Origin: CAZWSC01 sp964636385
GTDB lineage: Bacteria > Eisenbacteria > RBG-16-71-46 > CAIMUX01
Reading direction: 5' to 3'
DNA length: 60,750 bases
Assembly (NCBI GenBank): GCA_964636385.1
Contig: CAZWSC010000090.1
Span: 1 to 60,750, forward strand
Positions 9,223 through 17,280 of the stretch are shown here, one piece after another. The position numbers were made by a program, and so were the translations under genes. Position 1 is the stretch's first letter, and every line of letters starts with the position of its first letter. The notes under the pieces are model-generated. The model was not told the origin of the DNA. It saw nothing but the letters and a program-made list of their open reading frames with translations, and did no database searches.

Positions 9223-9251
9223 TTGCGGCGCACCGGTGTACTGCGTAGAGT
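9223..9251 (+). promoter_or_regulatory. Promoter giving a probably leaderless mRNA
   Basis: TTGCGG at 9223-9228, a 17-bp spacer and TAGAGT at 9246-9251. Only 8 nt separate the -10 box from ATG 9260, so the transcript would begin at or next to the start codon. No Shine-Dalgarno sequence is present. Confidence 0.45.
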
Positions 9252-9259
9252 CCCCTGCT

Positions 9260-10432
9260 ATGGCTGCAGGGAACCCCGGGACACGTCCGCTTCGCATAGC
9301 CCAGCTGGTCGACATCCGCTGGTGGAATGCCTCGGCATGGTACGCCATAGCCCTTGCGGAGGCCCTTGCGAAGCGCGGGGACGAATCGTACGTGATTGCT
9401 CCCCCTGACACCCCCGCCGGAAGGGAGGCGGTCCGGCGCGGTCTGCAGCTGCCGGCCCTGAGCAACCTGGCGTCGACGAGTCCGCCGGTCTGGATGCGGG
9501 CTGGCGGCGAGTTCCGGCGGTTCCTGAGGGAAGCGTCGGTGGACCTCGTCAACGTGCACAGCAGCCCGGCTCATCTGCGTGCAGCTTTGATCTGCGGAAG
9601 CGAGGGGGTGGCCGTGGTAAGGACACGAAGCGACATCCGGCCCCCGCGGGGCGGTCCGTTCCAGAGACTGACCTACGGCCGGGGAACGACGCATCACCTC
9701 GCAGCCGCCGAGTTCATCCGACGGGATTACTACCGAGGGCTGGGCATTCCGCCTGAGCGGATCTCGGTGCTGCGGGGCGGCATCGACACGGAGATGCTCG
9801 ACCGGATCGACCGGTGCGAGTCGCGGCTGCAGGTACGCGCCCGCCTGGGTCTCCCCGACGACGCGCTTCTTGTGGGCATGCTGGCCAGGCTGAGTCCGAT
9901 CAAGGGGCACAAGGATGTGGTGAACGCCATGGCCCGGGTGTGCGCTACGGGGATCGATGCGCACCTTGTCCTTGCCGGCGCCGACTCCCAGCTGAGGAGG
10001 GAGGAGATCCAGGAGTGGGGCCGTGCCCAGGGGCTCGGATCGCGAGTTCACATGACCGGCAGGGTCGAGGATCCTCTCGCCTGGGCTGCGGCCCTGGATG
10101 TCGCCGTGATTGCGTCGATCGGGTCCGAGGCGATCTGTCGCAGCGCCTTCGAGTACCTGGGGCTGGGAATCCCCCTGGTGGCGACCCGTGTGCATGCGAT
10201 ACCCGAGGTCGTTGCCGATGGTGTCGGGATTCTTGTCCCCCCGGGGCGGCCCGATGCGCTGGCCAGGTCGATAACAGCCCTGCTTGGCTCCAGCGAACTC
10301 AGGGCTGCATACTCCGGGGCGGGACGGGAGCATGTCCGGAAGCACTACCGCCTCGAGAGGTTCGGCGAGGAGGCGGCTGCGGTGTTCCGCAGGGCCTGCC
10401 TGGATCTGCGGGGTCGGGGCGGGCGGCGGTAG
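9260..10432 (+). CDS. GT4-family glycosyltransferase
   Basis: The 390-aa protein is a GT-B-fold glycosyltransferase that probably transfers a sugar to an LPS or surface-polysaccharide precursor in the cytoplasm. The N-domain opens with RIAQLVDIRWWNASAWYAIA and contains VDLVNVHSSPAH. The C-domain has the classical LVGMLARLSPIKGHKDVV segment and the family E-x7-E region at SEAICRSAFEYLGLGIPLVA (about residues 290-310). HAIPEVV and GILVPPGRPDAL follow, all typical of GT4. I chose ATG 9260 because homology-like sequence begins just after it and the promoter lies at 9223-9251. The open frame extends back to 9113 but overlaps the divergent speA-operon promoter. A GT2 glycosyltransferase follows 54 bp later. 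The sugar and the acceptor are unknown. Confidence 0.9.
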   Translation: MAAGNPGTRPLRIAQLVDIRWWNASAWYAIALAEALAKRGDESYVIAPPDTPAGREAVRRGLQLPALSNLASTSPPVWMRAGGEFRRFLREASVDLVNVHSSPAHLRAALICGSEGVAVVRTRSDIRPPRGGPFQRLTYGRGTTHHLAAAEFIRRDYYRGLGIPPERISVLRGGIDTEMLDRIDRCESRLQVRARLGLPDDALLVGMLARLSPIKGHKDVVNAMARVCATGIDAHLVLAGADSQLRREEIQEWGRAQGLGSRVHMTGRVEDPLAWAAALDVAVIASIGSEAICRSAFEYLGLGIPLVATRVHAIPEVVADGVGILVPPGRPDALARSITALLGSSELRAAYSGAGREHVRKHYRLERFGEEAAAVFRRACLDLRGRGGRR

Positions 10433-10486
10433 TTGCATGGCTCTGCGGATGCTTGTCGGGGTACGCCCTGTCGGGGAGGAGGGAGC

Positions 10487-11269
10487 ATGAACGACATCAC
10501 AGTCCTGACCCTTGTGCCCAATGCAGGCGACCGGCTGGTTCGTTGCCTAGAAAGCGTTCGCTGGGCGGATGACATCTTCTGCGTGGTGGACTCCAGGACC
10601 GATGACGGGTCGCTCGAGACTGCCCGCCGGTTCACCGATCACGTGCAGGTGCGGGAGTACGTGAATGCCGCGGATCAGCGTAACTGGGCGCTGCCGCAGA
10701 TCCGGACCGAATGGACGCTGGTCCTTGACGCTGACGAGTGGATCTCGGACGAGCTTGCTCGGAGGATCCGGGAGGTCATCCGGGATCCGGGCAGCCGTGA
10801 CGGTTACGACATCAAGCGGATGTCATGGTTCATGGGCAGGCTGATCAGGCACTGCGGCTGGCACCGGGACTACAACCTGAGGCTCTTCCGGACGCGGAAG
10901 GGATGGTATGCGGACAGGCGGGTGCACTCGAGGGTCATGGTGGATGGCTCGGTGGGTCGGATCGATGAAGTCATGTACCACTACACCTACAGGAGTTTCG
11001 AGGAGTACTTCTCCACCTTCCAGCGTTTCACAACCTGGGGCGCCCGGGATGCCTACGAAGGGGGGAAGCGTGCAGGTCTGCGGGACATCACCATCCGTCC
11101 TGCTCTGCGCTTTGTGAGGATGTATGTTCTCCGACGAGGGTTTCTGGACGGCTACCACGGCGCAGTGTTGTGCGGGCTGGGGGCCTTCTCGGTCTTCGTG
11201 AAGTACGCGAAGCTTTGGAACATGGAGCGCATGGAACGGGAGCGGGAGGGGTCCTCCGGGGCTCCCTGA
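10487..11269 (+). CDS. GT2-family glycosyltransferase (WaaE/KdtX-like)
   Basis: The 260-aa protein is a GT-A-fold glycosyltransferase. The N-terminus ITVLTLVPNAGDRLVRCLES, followed by WADDIFCVVDSRTDDGS, is the nucleotide-sugar-binding beginning of GT2. The catalytic acidic motif is LVLDADEWIS (DxD-like) near residue 80. Basic residues and Trp/Tyr around FMGRLIRHCGWHRDYNLRLF match the subgroup that includes the LPS-core beta-1,4-glucosyltransferase WaaE and related proteins of unknown acceptor. ATG 10487 has GGGAGGAGGGAG immediately upstream. It sits between a GT4 enzyme and a tRNA-binding-domain gene (19-bp gap), so these three probably form one transcript. A role in lipid A-core or surface-glycan assembly agrees with the heptose genes at 56-58 kb but is inferred. 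Confidence 0.88.
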   Translation: MNDITVLTLVPNAGDRLVRCLESVRWADDIFCVVDSRTDDGSLETARRFTDHVQVREYVNAADQRNWALPQIRTEWTLVLDADEWISDELARRIREVIRDPGSRDGYDIKRMSWFMGRLIRHCGWHRDYNLRLFRTRKGWYADRRVHSRVMVDGSVGRIDEVMYHYTYRSFEEYFSTFQRFTTWGARDAYEGGKRAGLRDITIRPALRFVRMYVLRRGFLDGYHGAVLCGLGAFSVFVKYAKLWNMERMEREREGSSGAP

Positions 11270-11288
11270 CGAAACGGGAGGTAACAGG

Positions 11289-11684
11289 ATGAACGCGACA
11301 CCGGATGAGGGACGGAAGCCGCCTCACGGGCCGCATGAACCGGAACGGAAGCCGGGGCCCGGCCTGCTCGGCATCGGGGAGTTTGCCAGGCTGGAGCTGC
11401 GCGCCGCGAAGGTCCTGGAGGCCGGCCCACACCCGAATGCGGACAGGCTGCTGAAACTCCAGATCGATCTCGGATCGGAGCAGCGGCAGCTTGTGGCCGG
11501 GATAGCTGCAAGCTACAGGCCGGAAGAGCTTGTGGGCAGGACCATCGTGGTTGTCGCGAATCTCAAACCGGCAAGGCTGCGCGGCGAGCTGTCACAGGGG
11601 ATGCTTCTCGCCGCATCCGACGGGGACGTGGTGTCGCTTCTCGTGCCGGACAGGCCGGTGGCGCCGGGTTCGGTTGTAGGTTAG
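11289..11684 (+). CDS. Stand-alone tRNA-binding domain protein (MetRS-beta/CsaA type)
   Basis: The 131-aa protein is essentially one OB-fold tRNA-binding domain. After a charged 30-residue lead come FARLELRAAKVLEAGPHPNA and DRLLKLQIDLG. RQLVAGIAASYRPEELVGRT and VVVANLKPARLRGELSQGML follow. These match the C-terminal dimerisation/tRNA-binding module of methionyl-tRNA synthetase, and its free-standing version (MetRS beta subunit) more than CsaA, but the two are hard to separate by eye. It could help deliver or retain tRNA, or act as a chaperone-like factor. GGGAGG precedes ATG 11289. It follows the GT2 gene by 19 bp and converges with alr. No MetRS catalytic domain is in the window. Confidence 0.87.
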   Translation: MNATPDEGRKPPHGPHEPERKPGPGLLGIGEFARLELRAAKVLEAGPHPNADRLLKLQIDLGSEQRQLVAGIAASYRPEELVGRTIVVVANLKPARLRGELSQGMLLAASDGDVVSLLVPDRPVAPGSVVG

Positions 11685-11714
11685 CCGCGCTGCCACCGGG
11701 TTCCGGTTGCGGCA

Positions 11715-12911
11715 TCAGGCTCGGGGCTCTTCGCAATCGACGACTTCGTCCCCCGCATCCAGAGCGAACCTTGGTATCTGCCGCCCAAGGCGGCTCACGA
11801 CCTCGTATGCGATCGTCTGTGCGGAAGCGGCTAGATCGGCTGCCCGGATCTCCTCCGTGTCCTGCCGCCCGATGAGTACGACCTCGTCCTCCAGCCTTGC
11901 ACCGGGAATGTCGGTGACATCCGTCATCAGGAGGTTCATGCAGACGCGCCCGAGGACCGGAGCCCGGCGGCCGCGCACAAGGACATGCCCCAGGCCGGAA
12001 AGGCCCCGGTCGTAGCCGTCCGAGTACCCCACAGGCAGCACCGCAAGGCGGGTGCGCCTGCCGGTCCTGTGGCTGCATCCGTATCCCACAAAAGCGCCGG
12101 CCTTGACCCACTTGATCTGGGCGATGCGGGTCTTCCATGTCAGGGCCGGCCGCAGTCGTACACGCCCGCCATGCCGTTCCCTCGCGGACACCAGTGTCTC
12201 CCTGGATGGCCAGAGCCCGTACGCCGCAATTCCTGCCCTTGCCATGTCGAAGGCCGTTTCAGGCAGCGTCAGGACTGCTGCCGAGCAGGCTGTGTGGAAC
12301 AGGGTGTCGGCGTATCCCGCGGCCCGGACGATCCTGCCACACTCTCCGAAGAGGCGCAGCTGCTCCTTCGCGTAGCCGTGGTCCGTGGTGTCCTCGATGT
12401 TCGCGAAGTGCGTGGACAACCCGGCCAGACGAAGGCCGCGCTCGCCCGCGAAGCGCTCCAGGTAGCGGGGAAGGTCTTCGGGGGCGATGCCGTGCCGCTG
12501 GGTGCCGGTCTCCAGTTTCAGATGACACTCTGCGGGACGCCCGATGCGTCTTCCCAGCCGGGCCAGCCGGGCGAGAGTCTCCTGGTCGAACACTGTCATC
12601 TCTGCGCCGATCTCCATTGCGTCCGCCAGGCGAGAGTGAGCGACATGTCCCATGATCAGGAGTGGGCCGGACCATCCGGCCGCGCGGACATCGACGGCTT
12701 CCTGCAGGCTGTGCACACCGATCTGGTCCACGCACGAACGCCCCGCGAATCTCGTCACCAGGCCGAGTCCGTGGCCGTATGCGTTGGCCTTGACGACGAG
12801 GAGCAGTCTTGTGTTGTCCGGGAGGAGCGTGCGGAGAAGCCCGAGGTTGTCCTCCATGGCCGGAAGGTCCACCTCGATCCAGGTGAGAAGTCGGTTGCGT
12901 ATGTCCTGCAT
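11715..12911 (-). CDS. alr: Alanine racemase
   Basis: Alr interconverts L- and D-alanine with PLP, supplying D-Ala for peptidoglycan. From ATG 12911 the protein is 398 aa, a usual length. The PLP lysine is Lys41 in VVKANAYGHG. The second catalytic tyrosine is in the AFVGYGCSHRT segment, which is followed by the conserved VLPVGYSDGYDRGLS. Substrate-side motifs such as HLKLETGTQRHG (family KxxTGMxRxG) and HFANIEDT are present; the usual TGM is TGT here. I reject the longer frame to 13079 because it adds 56 residues unlike the family and overlaps the promoter region of the divergent gene. No Shine-Dalgarno precedes ATG 12911, while a TAGAGT -10 box sits 8 nt upstream, suggesting a leaderless message. 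The C-terminal tail carries about 15 extra acidic residues. Confidence 0.95.
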   Translation of the reverse strand: MQDIRNRLLTWIEVDLPAMEDNLGLLRTLLPDNTRLLLVVKANAYGHGLGLVTRFAGRSCVDQIGVHSLQEAVDVRAAGWSGPLLIMGHVAHSRLADAMEIGAEMTVFDQETLARLARLGRRIGRPAECHLKLETGTQRHGIAPEDLPRYLERFAGERGLRLAGLSTHFANIEDTTDHGYAKEQLRLFGECGRIVRAAGYADTLFHTACSAAVLTLPETAFDMARAGIAAYGLWPSRETLVSARERHGGRVRLRPALTWKTRIAQIKWVKAGAFVGYGCSHRTGRRTRLAVLPVGYSDGYDRGLSGLGHVLVRGRRAPVLGRVCMNLLMTDVTDIPGARLEDEVVLIGRQDTEEIRAADLAASAQTIAYEVVSRLGRQIPRFALDAGDEVVDCEEPRA

Positions 12912-12919
12912 GGAGGGGG

Positions 12920-12925
12920 ACTCTA
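12920..12925 (-). promoter_or_regulatory. -10 box of probable leaderless alr transcript
   Basis: TAGAGT on the minus strand (12925-12920) lies 8 nt before ATG 12911, exactly the arrangement seen at 9246-9260 and followed by the same CCCC. No convincing -35 hexamer lies 16-19 bp upstream. Confidence 0.35.
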
Positions 12926-13002
12926 GCACAGGTCGCTGCCGGGTACGATCACGCGGAGCTCCGGCGCAGAAGCGGTCCGTATACCACAGGGAGGAAGCAG
13001 AC

Positions 13003-13398
13003 ATGGCTGACAGGCCCGACCCGTCCAGATCCGTGATCGTCCTGGGCGCCAGCCCGGACCGGTCCAGGTTTTCCAACAAGGCTGTCCGATCGTATGCGGA
13101 GCTGGGCTACACAGTCTATCCGGTGCACCCGAAGGAGTCCCGGATCGAGGGATGGAGGGCCTTTCCCTCCGTGGAAGCCGTGGAGGGGGAAGCCAGGACC
13201 CTGCTCATGTACGTACGGCCTGAGGTCGGCCTCGCCGTGATCGACGAGGCTCCGGCCAGGGGTGTCAGCGATGTCTTCGTCAACCCCGGATCTGGCAGTC
13301 CCGAGCTGGTCGCGAGGATTCTGGAGCTTGGGATGAACCCCATCGAGGCATGCTCGATCGTCGCGGTCGGCAGGTCGCCTGCGGATTACGGGGATTAG
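13003..13398 (+). CDS. CoA-binding domain protein (YccU/COG1832-like)
   Basis: The 131-aa protein is a single Rossmann-type CoA-binding domain. It starts with SVIVLGASPDRSRFSNKAV (family GaSxxxxR-x-S). GYTVYPVHPKE follows, then RTLLMYVRPEVG, DVFVNPGSGSPEL and a closing EACSIVAV where most homologues have a Cys. Members resemble the CoA-binding part of succinyl-CoA synthetase alpha but lack the catalytic domain, and their role is not firmly known. ATG 13003 is preceded by GGGAGGAAG. It is divergent from alr and followed after 6 bp by a lipoprotein gene. It is unrelated in position to sucC at the right end. Confidence 0.88.
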   Translation: MADRPDPSRSVIVLGASPDRSRFSNKAVRSYAELGYTVYPVHPKESRIEGWRAFPSVEAVEGEARTLLMYVRPEVGLAVIDEAPARGVSDVFVNPGSGSPELVARILELGMNPIEACSIVAVGRSPADYGD

Positions 13399-13404
13399 CC
13401 TGCC

Positions 13405-14253
13405 GTGGCGGGAATGGCTGCCAGTTCAGCCCGGCGGGCGCTCCATGCCGCCATCCTTCCGGTGATCGCCGTCTGGCTGTCTGTACTCGCCCCGGGATGC
13501 GGCCCCCGCCCGCCTGCCCTCCCCCCTGTCACGCCGGATCAGCTTCCGTCGGTATGGCTGGATTCCCTCTCCGTCCGATCGTGTCCGGACCCGCTCAGGG
13601 CGAGGCTTGTTCTGCGGGTGGAGCCCCGGGACCAAAGTGCCGTGACCCTGGACGGAACGCTGAATGCTGTACTCCCTGACACGATGCAGCTTGGTGTCAG
13701 GCTGGGGGCTTTCCGGCCGCTCTTCGCGCTCCGGGCCGATGCAGATTCCTGCCAGATCCTGGTTCATGGTGAGTCGGCGTACTGGACCACCTCCCGCAAT
13801 GCGCCCCACTGGGGTGTAATGAACCCATCCGCCTGGGTCACGGCCCTGGGCTGGGCTCTCTGCCCGCGCGACCTCTACATGAGCCTGGAACCGGATGGCC
13901 CGGGCCGTATCGAGAGGGGCCGCTGGCATCTCAGGGGGCGGCTGGCTGGAACGCCGTTCGAGGCGAGGCTGGAGGTGGATGTGTCGAACGGCAGCCTGGT
14001 CTCTCTTCAGGTGTTCGAGGGCGACCGGACGCTGCTCGAGGCCGGCATTACACGATATCTCAACTCTGCATCAGGCTGGGTCCCGACCAGGATCGACCTG
14101 GACGCCCCGGTCGAGGGGATCCGCGTCCGGATCCATGCCGAGAGCCTGGGACGGTGGAGTGCCGGGCGCCTCGAGCAGGATCTGATACTCAGGCCGCCCG
14201 GGTGGCAGCGCGTGAGTGGTCGTCTGTCTCTTCCCGCTCCGGGGCCGCCCTGA
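13405..14253 (+). CDS. Putative outer-membrane lipoprotein (LolA/LolB-fold-like)
   Basis: The 282-aa protein has an N-terminal signal with hydrophobic core AILPVIAVWLSVLAPGC and a probable lipidated Cys near residue 32. The rest is beta-rich and ordered like LolB/DUF4292-type proteins: a strand-rich half with LDGTLNAVLPDTMQLGVRL, an FRPLFALRAD segment, then GRLAGTPFEARLEVDV and a C-terminal run of paired strands. DUF4292/LolB-like proteins are lipid- or lipoprotein-handling in type, but that assignment rests on pattern only. GTG 13405 with GGGGA upstream is my preferred start; ATG 13414 is an alternative. It follows the CoA-binding gene by 6 bp and ends before a terminator hairpin at 14276. 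Confidence 0.7.
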   Translation: MAGMAASSARRALHAAILPVIAVWLSVLAPGCGPRPPALPPVTPDQLPSVWLDSLSVRSCPDPLRARLVLRVEPRDQSAVTLDGTLNAVLPDTMQLGVRLGAFRPLFALRADADSCQILVHGESAYWTTSRNAPHWGVMNPSAWVTALGWALCPRDLYMSLEPDGPGRIERGRWHLRGRLAGTPFEARLEVDVSNGSLVSLQVFEGDRTLLEAGITRYLNSASGWVPTRIDLDAPVEGIRVRIHAESLGRWSAGRLEQDLILRPPGWQRVSGRLSLPAPGPP

Positions 14254-14275
14254 GGCTCGTCCCGGGGGCTGAGCT

Positions 14276-14291
14276 GGCGCCTTCGGGCGCC
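14276..14291 (+). terminator. Hairpin with UUCG loop after lipoprotein gene
   Basis: GGCGCC - TTCG - GGCGCC, a perfect 6-bp stem with a very stable UUCG tetraloop, 22 bp past the stop codon. No strong T tract follows; the next promoter begins 10 bp later. Confidence 0.5.
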
Positions 14292-14300
14292 GGTCGGGTC

Positions 14301-14329
14301 TTGATCCTGCGTGCGGGGTCTGATAGGGT
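14301..14329 (+). promoter_or_regulatory. Promoter of the etfBA operon
   Basis: TTGATC at 14301-14306, a 17-bp spacer and TAGGGT at 14324-14329. It rules out starts before about 14336 and supports the etfB start at TTG 14422 (leader about 85 nt). Confidence 0.5.
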
Positions 14330-14421
14330 ACCGTCCGTTCGAGCCGCCGCCGGCCCGCCGATCGGGGGGCCGGGCAGGGGTCTTTGTGTGCTTTTTGGCC
14401 TTTCGACCGGGGGATCGTTTC

Positions 14422-15201
14422 TTGATCATCGCCATACTGGTCAAGCAGGTGCCGAGTTCCGAGGCCCGCATCCGCATTGCGGAGAGCGGGTTTTCCATCG
14501 ATCCGGCGGAGATGGAGTTCGTCATCAATCCGTATGACGAGTACGCGCTTGAAGCCGGGATGCAGCTCAGGGAGAAGTTCGGGGGAGAGACCGTTGCTGT
14601 CGCCCTCGGGCCGGAGGATGCTGACAGGGCGCTCCGCGAGTGCCTTGCGCTCGGCATCGACCGGGCAGTGCGGATCTGGGATCCGGGCTTCGCCGGGTAT
14701 TGCGCGACCGCAAGGGCCCGCGCGCTGGCCGCCGGCTGCGCCAGGTTGAATGCGGACCTGGTGCTGTGCGGCAAGCTCTCCATCGACGAGGAGAACTCCG
14801 CGGTCGGCGTTCAGGTCGCCGAGGTCCTCGAGTGGCCCCACGTCTCCGTGGTCTCCAGCCTGGAGCCGGAGAGCGAGGCGCGCTTCCGGGCGCACCGCGA
14901 AATCGAGGGCGGGACAGAGGTGTGGGAGGTCGACCTCCCGGCCGTGATAACGGCCAACAAGGGGATGAATGAGCCCCGGCGCAAGACTATGAAGGGGATC
15001 ATGGCGGCGAAGAAGAAGCCGATCGAGCTTCTGGGCCCGGCTGAGCTTGAGCTGGACGGCTCGCCGGCCGGGGCCTGCGCGACCCTTGCGTCGCTTGAGT
15101 ATCCGCCTCCGCGCAAGGCGGGCCAGATCCTGCAGGGGACACCGGAAGAGACGGTCGCGCAGCTTGTACAGAAGCTGCGTGACGAGGCCAAGATTCTGTA
15201 G
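14422..15201 (+). CDS. etfB: Electron transfer flavoprotein beta subunit
   Basis: EtfB pairs with EtfA to carry electrons from acyl-CoA or other dehydrogenases, and contributes the AMP/nucleotide-binding fold. The protein opens IIAILVKQVPSSEARIRI and has EMEFVINPYDEYALEAG (family NPxDxxAxExA). ADLVLCGKLSIDEENSAVGV follows, with the loop that in most homologues reads GxQAxDxDxxQ. The EtfB signature region VITANKGMNEPRRKTMKGIM comes next. At 259 aa from TTG 14422 it has the normal length. ATG is absent near the homologous N-terminus; TTG 14422 aligns with the expected first residue, while GTG 14386 is an alternative. etfA follows after 53 bp. The GKLSIDEENSAVGV loop deviates from the common mitochondrial-type sequence, so the redox partner cannot be predicted. 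Confidence 0.92.
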   Translation: MIIAILVKQVPSSEARIRIAESGFSIDPAEMEFVINPYDEYALEAGMQLREKFGGETVAVALGPEDADRALRECLALGIDRAVRIWDPGFAGYCATARARALAAGCARLNADLVLCGKLSIDEENSAVGVQVAEVLEWPHVSVVSSLEPESEARFRAHREIEGGTEVWEVDLPAVITANKGMNEPRRKTMKGIMAAKKKPIELLGPAELELDGSPAGACATLASLEYPPPRKAGQILQGTPEETVAQLVQKLRDEAKIL

Positions 15202-15254
15202 CCGGGATGGGACAGGATGCGAGTTTCGGTATCAATCCGGGCTGAGGGGGTGTG

Positions 15255-16223
15255 ATGGCGGGGAAGATCCTGGTCTTTGCGGAACAGCGGGGCGGACAGA
15301 TCAAGCGATCGGTCTTCGAGATCCTGGGGATGGCAAGGGATCTTGCCGACGGCGGCGAGGTGCATGCCCTGGTTCTTGGCGCCGGAATCGACGCGGTGGC
15401 GGCCGAGGTGGGGACCCGCGGTGCGGACAAGGTCTGGACGACCGATGCGCCCGAGCTGGCCGAACCGGGGGATCTGTATGCCAGCCAGCTCAAGGCCGCG
15501 GTCGAGCAGGTCGGACCAGATCTGATCCTGATCCCGGCCAGCGCGATGGGGAGGGATCTTGCACCCCGTCTTGCCGCACGCCTGGGCCGGCCGCTCCTGA
15601 CGGAGTGCCTGGATCTCCGCCGCGAGGGGGATGGATTCGCGGGCCGCAAGTCGATGTACGGCGGCAAGGTCATCGGGACATGGACAACCGGAGGGCAGAC
15701 AGTGGCGACGGTGCGCCCCGGCGCTCACGAGGCTTCCCCCGAAGGCGGCACGGCCGCCGGGAGGGCTGACCTGCCACTGGCGGATGGTCCGCCACCCAAG
15801 GCGAGGATCGTGGAAGTCAGGCGTGCCGAGGGAGAGATCGTGGATCCGCAGGAGGCGGATATCATAGTCTCTGGTGGCCTGGGTGTCGGATCCCCTGAGA
15901 AGTTCGATGTGATCCGCGAACTGGCCGGGGTCCTGGGTGGAGCAGTGGGCGCCTCCCGGCCCGTGGTGGACCGGGGCTGGATGCAGCATCACCACCAGGT
16001 CGGGCAGACCGGAGTCACGGTCAGCCCGAAGCTTTACGTTGCATGCGGCATAAGCGGGATGATCCAGCATCTCGCAGGCATGCGCAGCTCAGGCTGCATA
16101 GTGGCAGTCAACAAGGATCCTGACGCCCCGATCTTCAAGGTGGCCGACTACGGAATAGTCGGCGACCTGTTCGAGATCGTGCCGTTGCTGACCCGGGAGA
16201 TCAAGAAGGCATCCGGAGCATGA
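15255..16223 (+). CDS. etfA: Electron transfer flavoprotein alpha subunit
   Basis: EtfA carries the redox-active FAD. The 322-aa protein begins KILVFAEQRGGQIKRSVFEI. It contains the N-domain segment PDLILIPASAMGRDLAPRLA and the C-terminal FAD-binding half. Key FAD motifs are VSGGLGVGSPEKF, ASRPVVDRGWM, HHHQVGQTGVTVSPKLYVAC and GISGMIQHLAGM, and the signature IVAVNKDPDAPIFKVADYGI gives near-certain identification. The Arg before PVVDRGW and the QTG segment, which bind the isoalloxazine, are intact. ATG 15255 follows a GAGGGGG ribosome-site-like run; a GTG three bases earlier is also possible. The order etfB-etfA is the usual one. A TIM-barrel isomerase-like gene follows after 37 bp and may be co-transcribed. 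No acyl-CoA dehydrogenase or ETF dehydrogenase is visible in this window. Confidence 0.96.
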   Translation: MAGKILVFAEQRGGQIKRSVFEILGMARDLADGGEVHALVLGAGIDAVAAEVGTRGADKVWTTDAPELAEPGDLYASQLKAAVEQVGPDLILIPASAMGRDLAPRLAARLGRPLLTECLDLRREGDGFAGRKSMYGGKVIGTWTTGGQTVATVRPGAHEASPEGGTAAGRADLPLADGPPPKARIVEVRRAEGEIVDPQEADIIVSGGLGVGSPEKFDVIRELAGVLGGAVGASRPVVDRGWMQHHHQVGQTGVTVSPKLYVACGISGMIQHLAGMRSSGCIVAVNKDPDAPIFKVADYGIVGDLFEIVPLLTREIKKASGA

Positions 16224-16260
16224 ATCGCGCTTCCGGAGTGTCGGGATATGGAGGTCGGAG

Positions 16261-17214
16261 TTGAAGTTTCGCATGGCAAGAAGCGAACCCTTGCGGACGC
16301 TGAAGGAGAACCTCGCCTTCTACAGGGATAGCCGTTTCAACGTGGACGTGCACCTGACCGATGCGGAGTTCAACCGGCAGATAGCCGTCAGGGATCTCGA
16401 GGAGCTTGAGCGGGATCTCCGGGAGCTGAAGATCAGCTCGCTCTGCCACCTTCCGCACCACGGTCTGCACCTGTCGTGCCCGGATCCCCGTGTCATGGAG
16501 TACTCGCGCGAGATGATCACCGAGGGCCTGGAGATCGGGACGATCCTGGGCTGCAAGATAGCCATTCTCCGCAGCGGGTTCTCGAATCACGTGAGGCCGA
16601 AGGACATTCCGGACTGGAAGGCCCGCCTCATCGACAGCATGCAGGAACTCGTCGCGCAGGCGGAGGACGAGGAGATCGTCCTTGCCCTCGAGAACGCGTA
16701 TGAACCGGACGGCGAGGTCCTTCTCGAGGTTATGCAGACTGTGAACAGCCCATGGCTGAGGTTCTGCGTGGACCTCGGCAAGGCCGCCTGCTTCTCCAGG
16801 ATGGCTCCCGAGGAGTGGATCCACACGTTCAAGGACTGGATCATCGCGCTGAACTTCCACGACAACGAGGGGCTCGAAGACGAACACCTGGCCTGTGGGC
16901 GCGGCGTCGTCGGCTATGACGAGGTTTACTCGGCCCTGACCGAAGAGAGGATCTCGTGCAATGTTTCAGTGGATGTGGCGCCCGAGGATGTAGAGCCGTC
17001 CCTGGAGCACCTCCGCGAGATCGGTTTCGAGCTGGTCACCGAGGAGATCCCGGATGTCGAGATCTTCCCCGGTGTGGCGGAGGCCGAGGCCAGGCTGGAG
17101 GCCCAGGCCCTGGAGGCGCAGTCCAGGGCGCAGGAGTCGAACGCACCGGCGCAGACCCCGCCGGATGGCGGGGGGGAGAGCGAGGGCGCTGAGACGAGGG
17201 CGGCCGCGGAGTAG
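16261..17214 (+). CDS. Sugar-phosphate isomerase/AP-endonuclease-2-like TIM barrel protein
   Basis: The 317-aa protein belongs to the xylose-isomerase-like TIM-barrel superfamily. Strand-end motifs are LCHLPHHGLHLSCPDP near residue 60, LGCKIAILRSGF, IVLALENAYEPDGE (metal-binding Glu) and RFCVDLGKAACFS (D-x-G-K). WIIALNFHDNEG (H-D) and CNVSVDVAPED complete the set. These positions fit the metal-binding Glu/Asp/His pattern of the family. The substrate is not predictable. The last 55 residues are low-complexity Ala/Glu/Gln/Gly-rich and probably unstructured. TTG 16261 is chosen because GGAGG (16250-16254) stands 6 nt before it; ATG 16273 is an alternative. It follows etfA closely and converges on the phosphatase-like gene. 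Confidence 0.8.
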   Translation: MKFRMARSEPLRTLKENLAFYRDSRFNVDVHLTDAEFNRQIAVRDLEELERDLRELKISSLCHLPHHGLHLSCPDPRVMEYSREMITEGLEIGTILGCKIAILRSGFSNHVRPKDIPDWKARLIDSMQELVAQAEDEEIVLALENAYEPDGEVLLEVMQTVNSPWLRFCVDLGKAACFSRMAPEEWIHTFKDWIIALNFHDNEGLEDEHLACGRGVVGYDEVYSALTEERISCNVSVDVAPEDVEPSLEHLREIGFELVTEEIPDVEIFPGVAEAEARLEAQALEAQSRAQESNAPAQTPPDGGGESEGAETRAAAE

Positions 17215-17219
17215 CGGAA

Positions 17220-17241
17220 GCCGGGCCGAAGAGCGCCCGGC
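17220..17241. terminator. Hairpin between convergent genes
   Basis: GCCGGGC at 17220-17226 pairs with GCCCGGC at 17235-17241 around an 8-nt loop. It lies between the stops of two convergent genes, so it may act in both directions. No T tract is present. Confidence 0.45.
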
Positions 17242-17280
17242 GGAATCCGGGCCGGGCGACCAGGGATCCGGGGGGGGCGG

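Noticed and set aside
12912..13079. N-terminal extension of alanine racemase to 13079
   Set aside because: It is unlike Alr N-termini, overlaps the start region of the divergent CoA-binding gene and lies upstream of the -10 box.
14311..14421. Longer N-terminus for etfB starting at 14311
   Set aside because: It overlaps the likely promoter (14301-14329) and adds 37 residues unlike the family.
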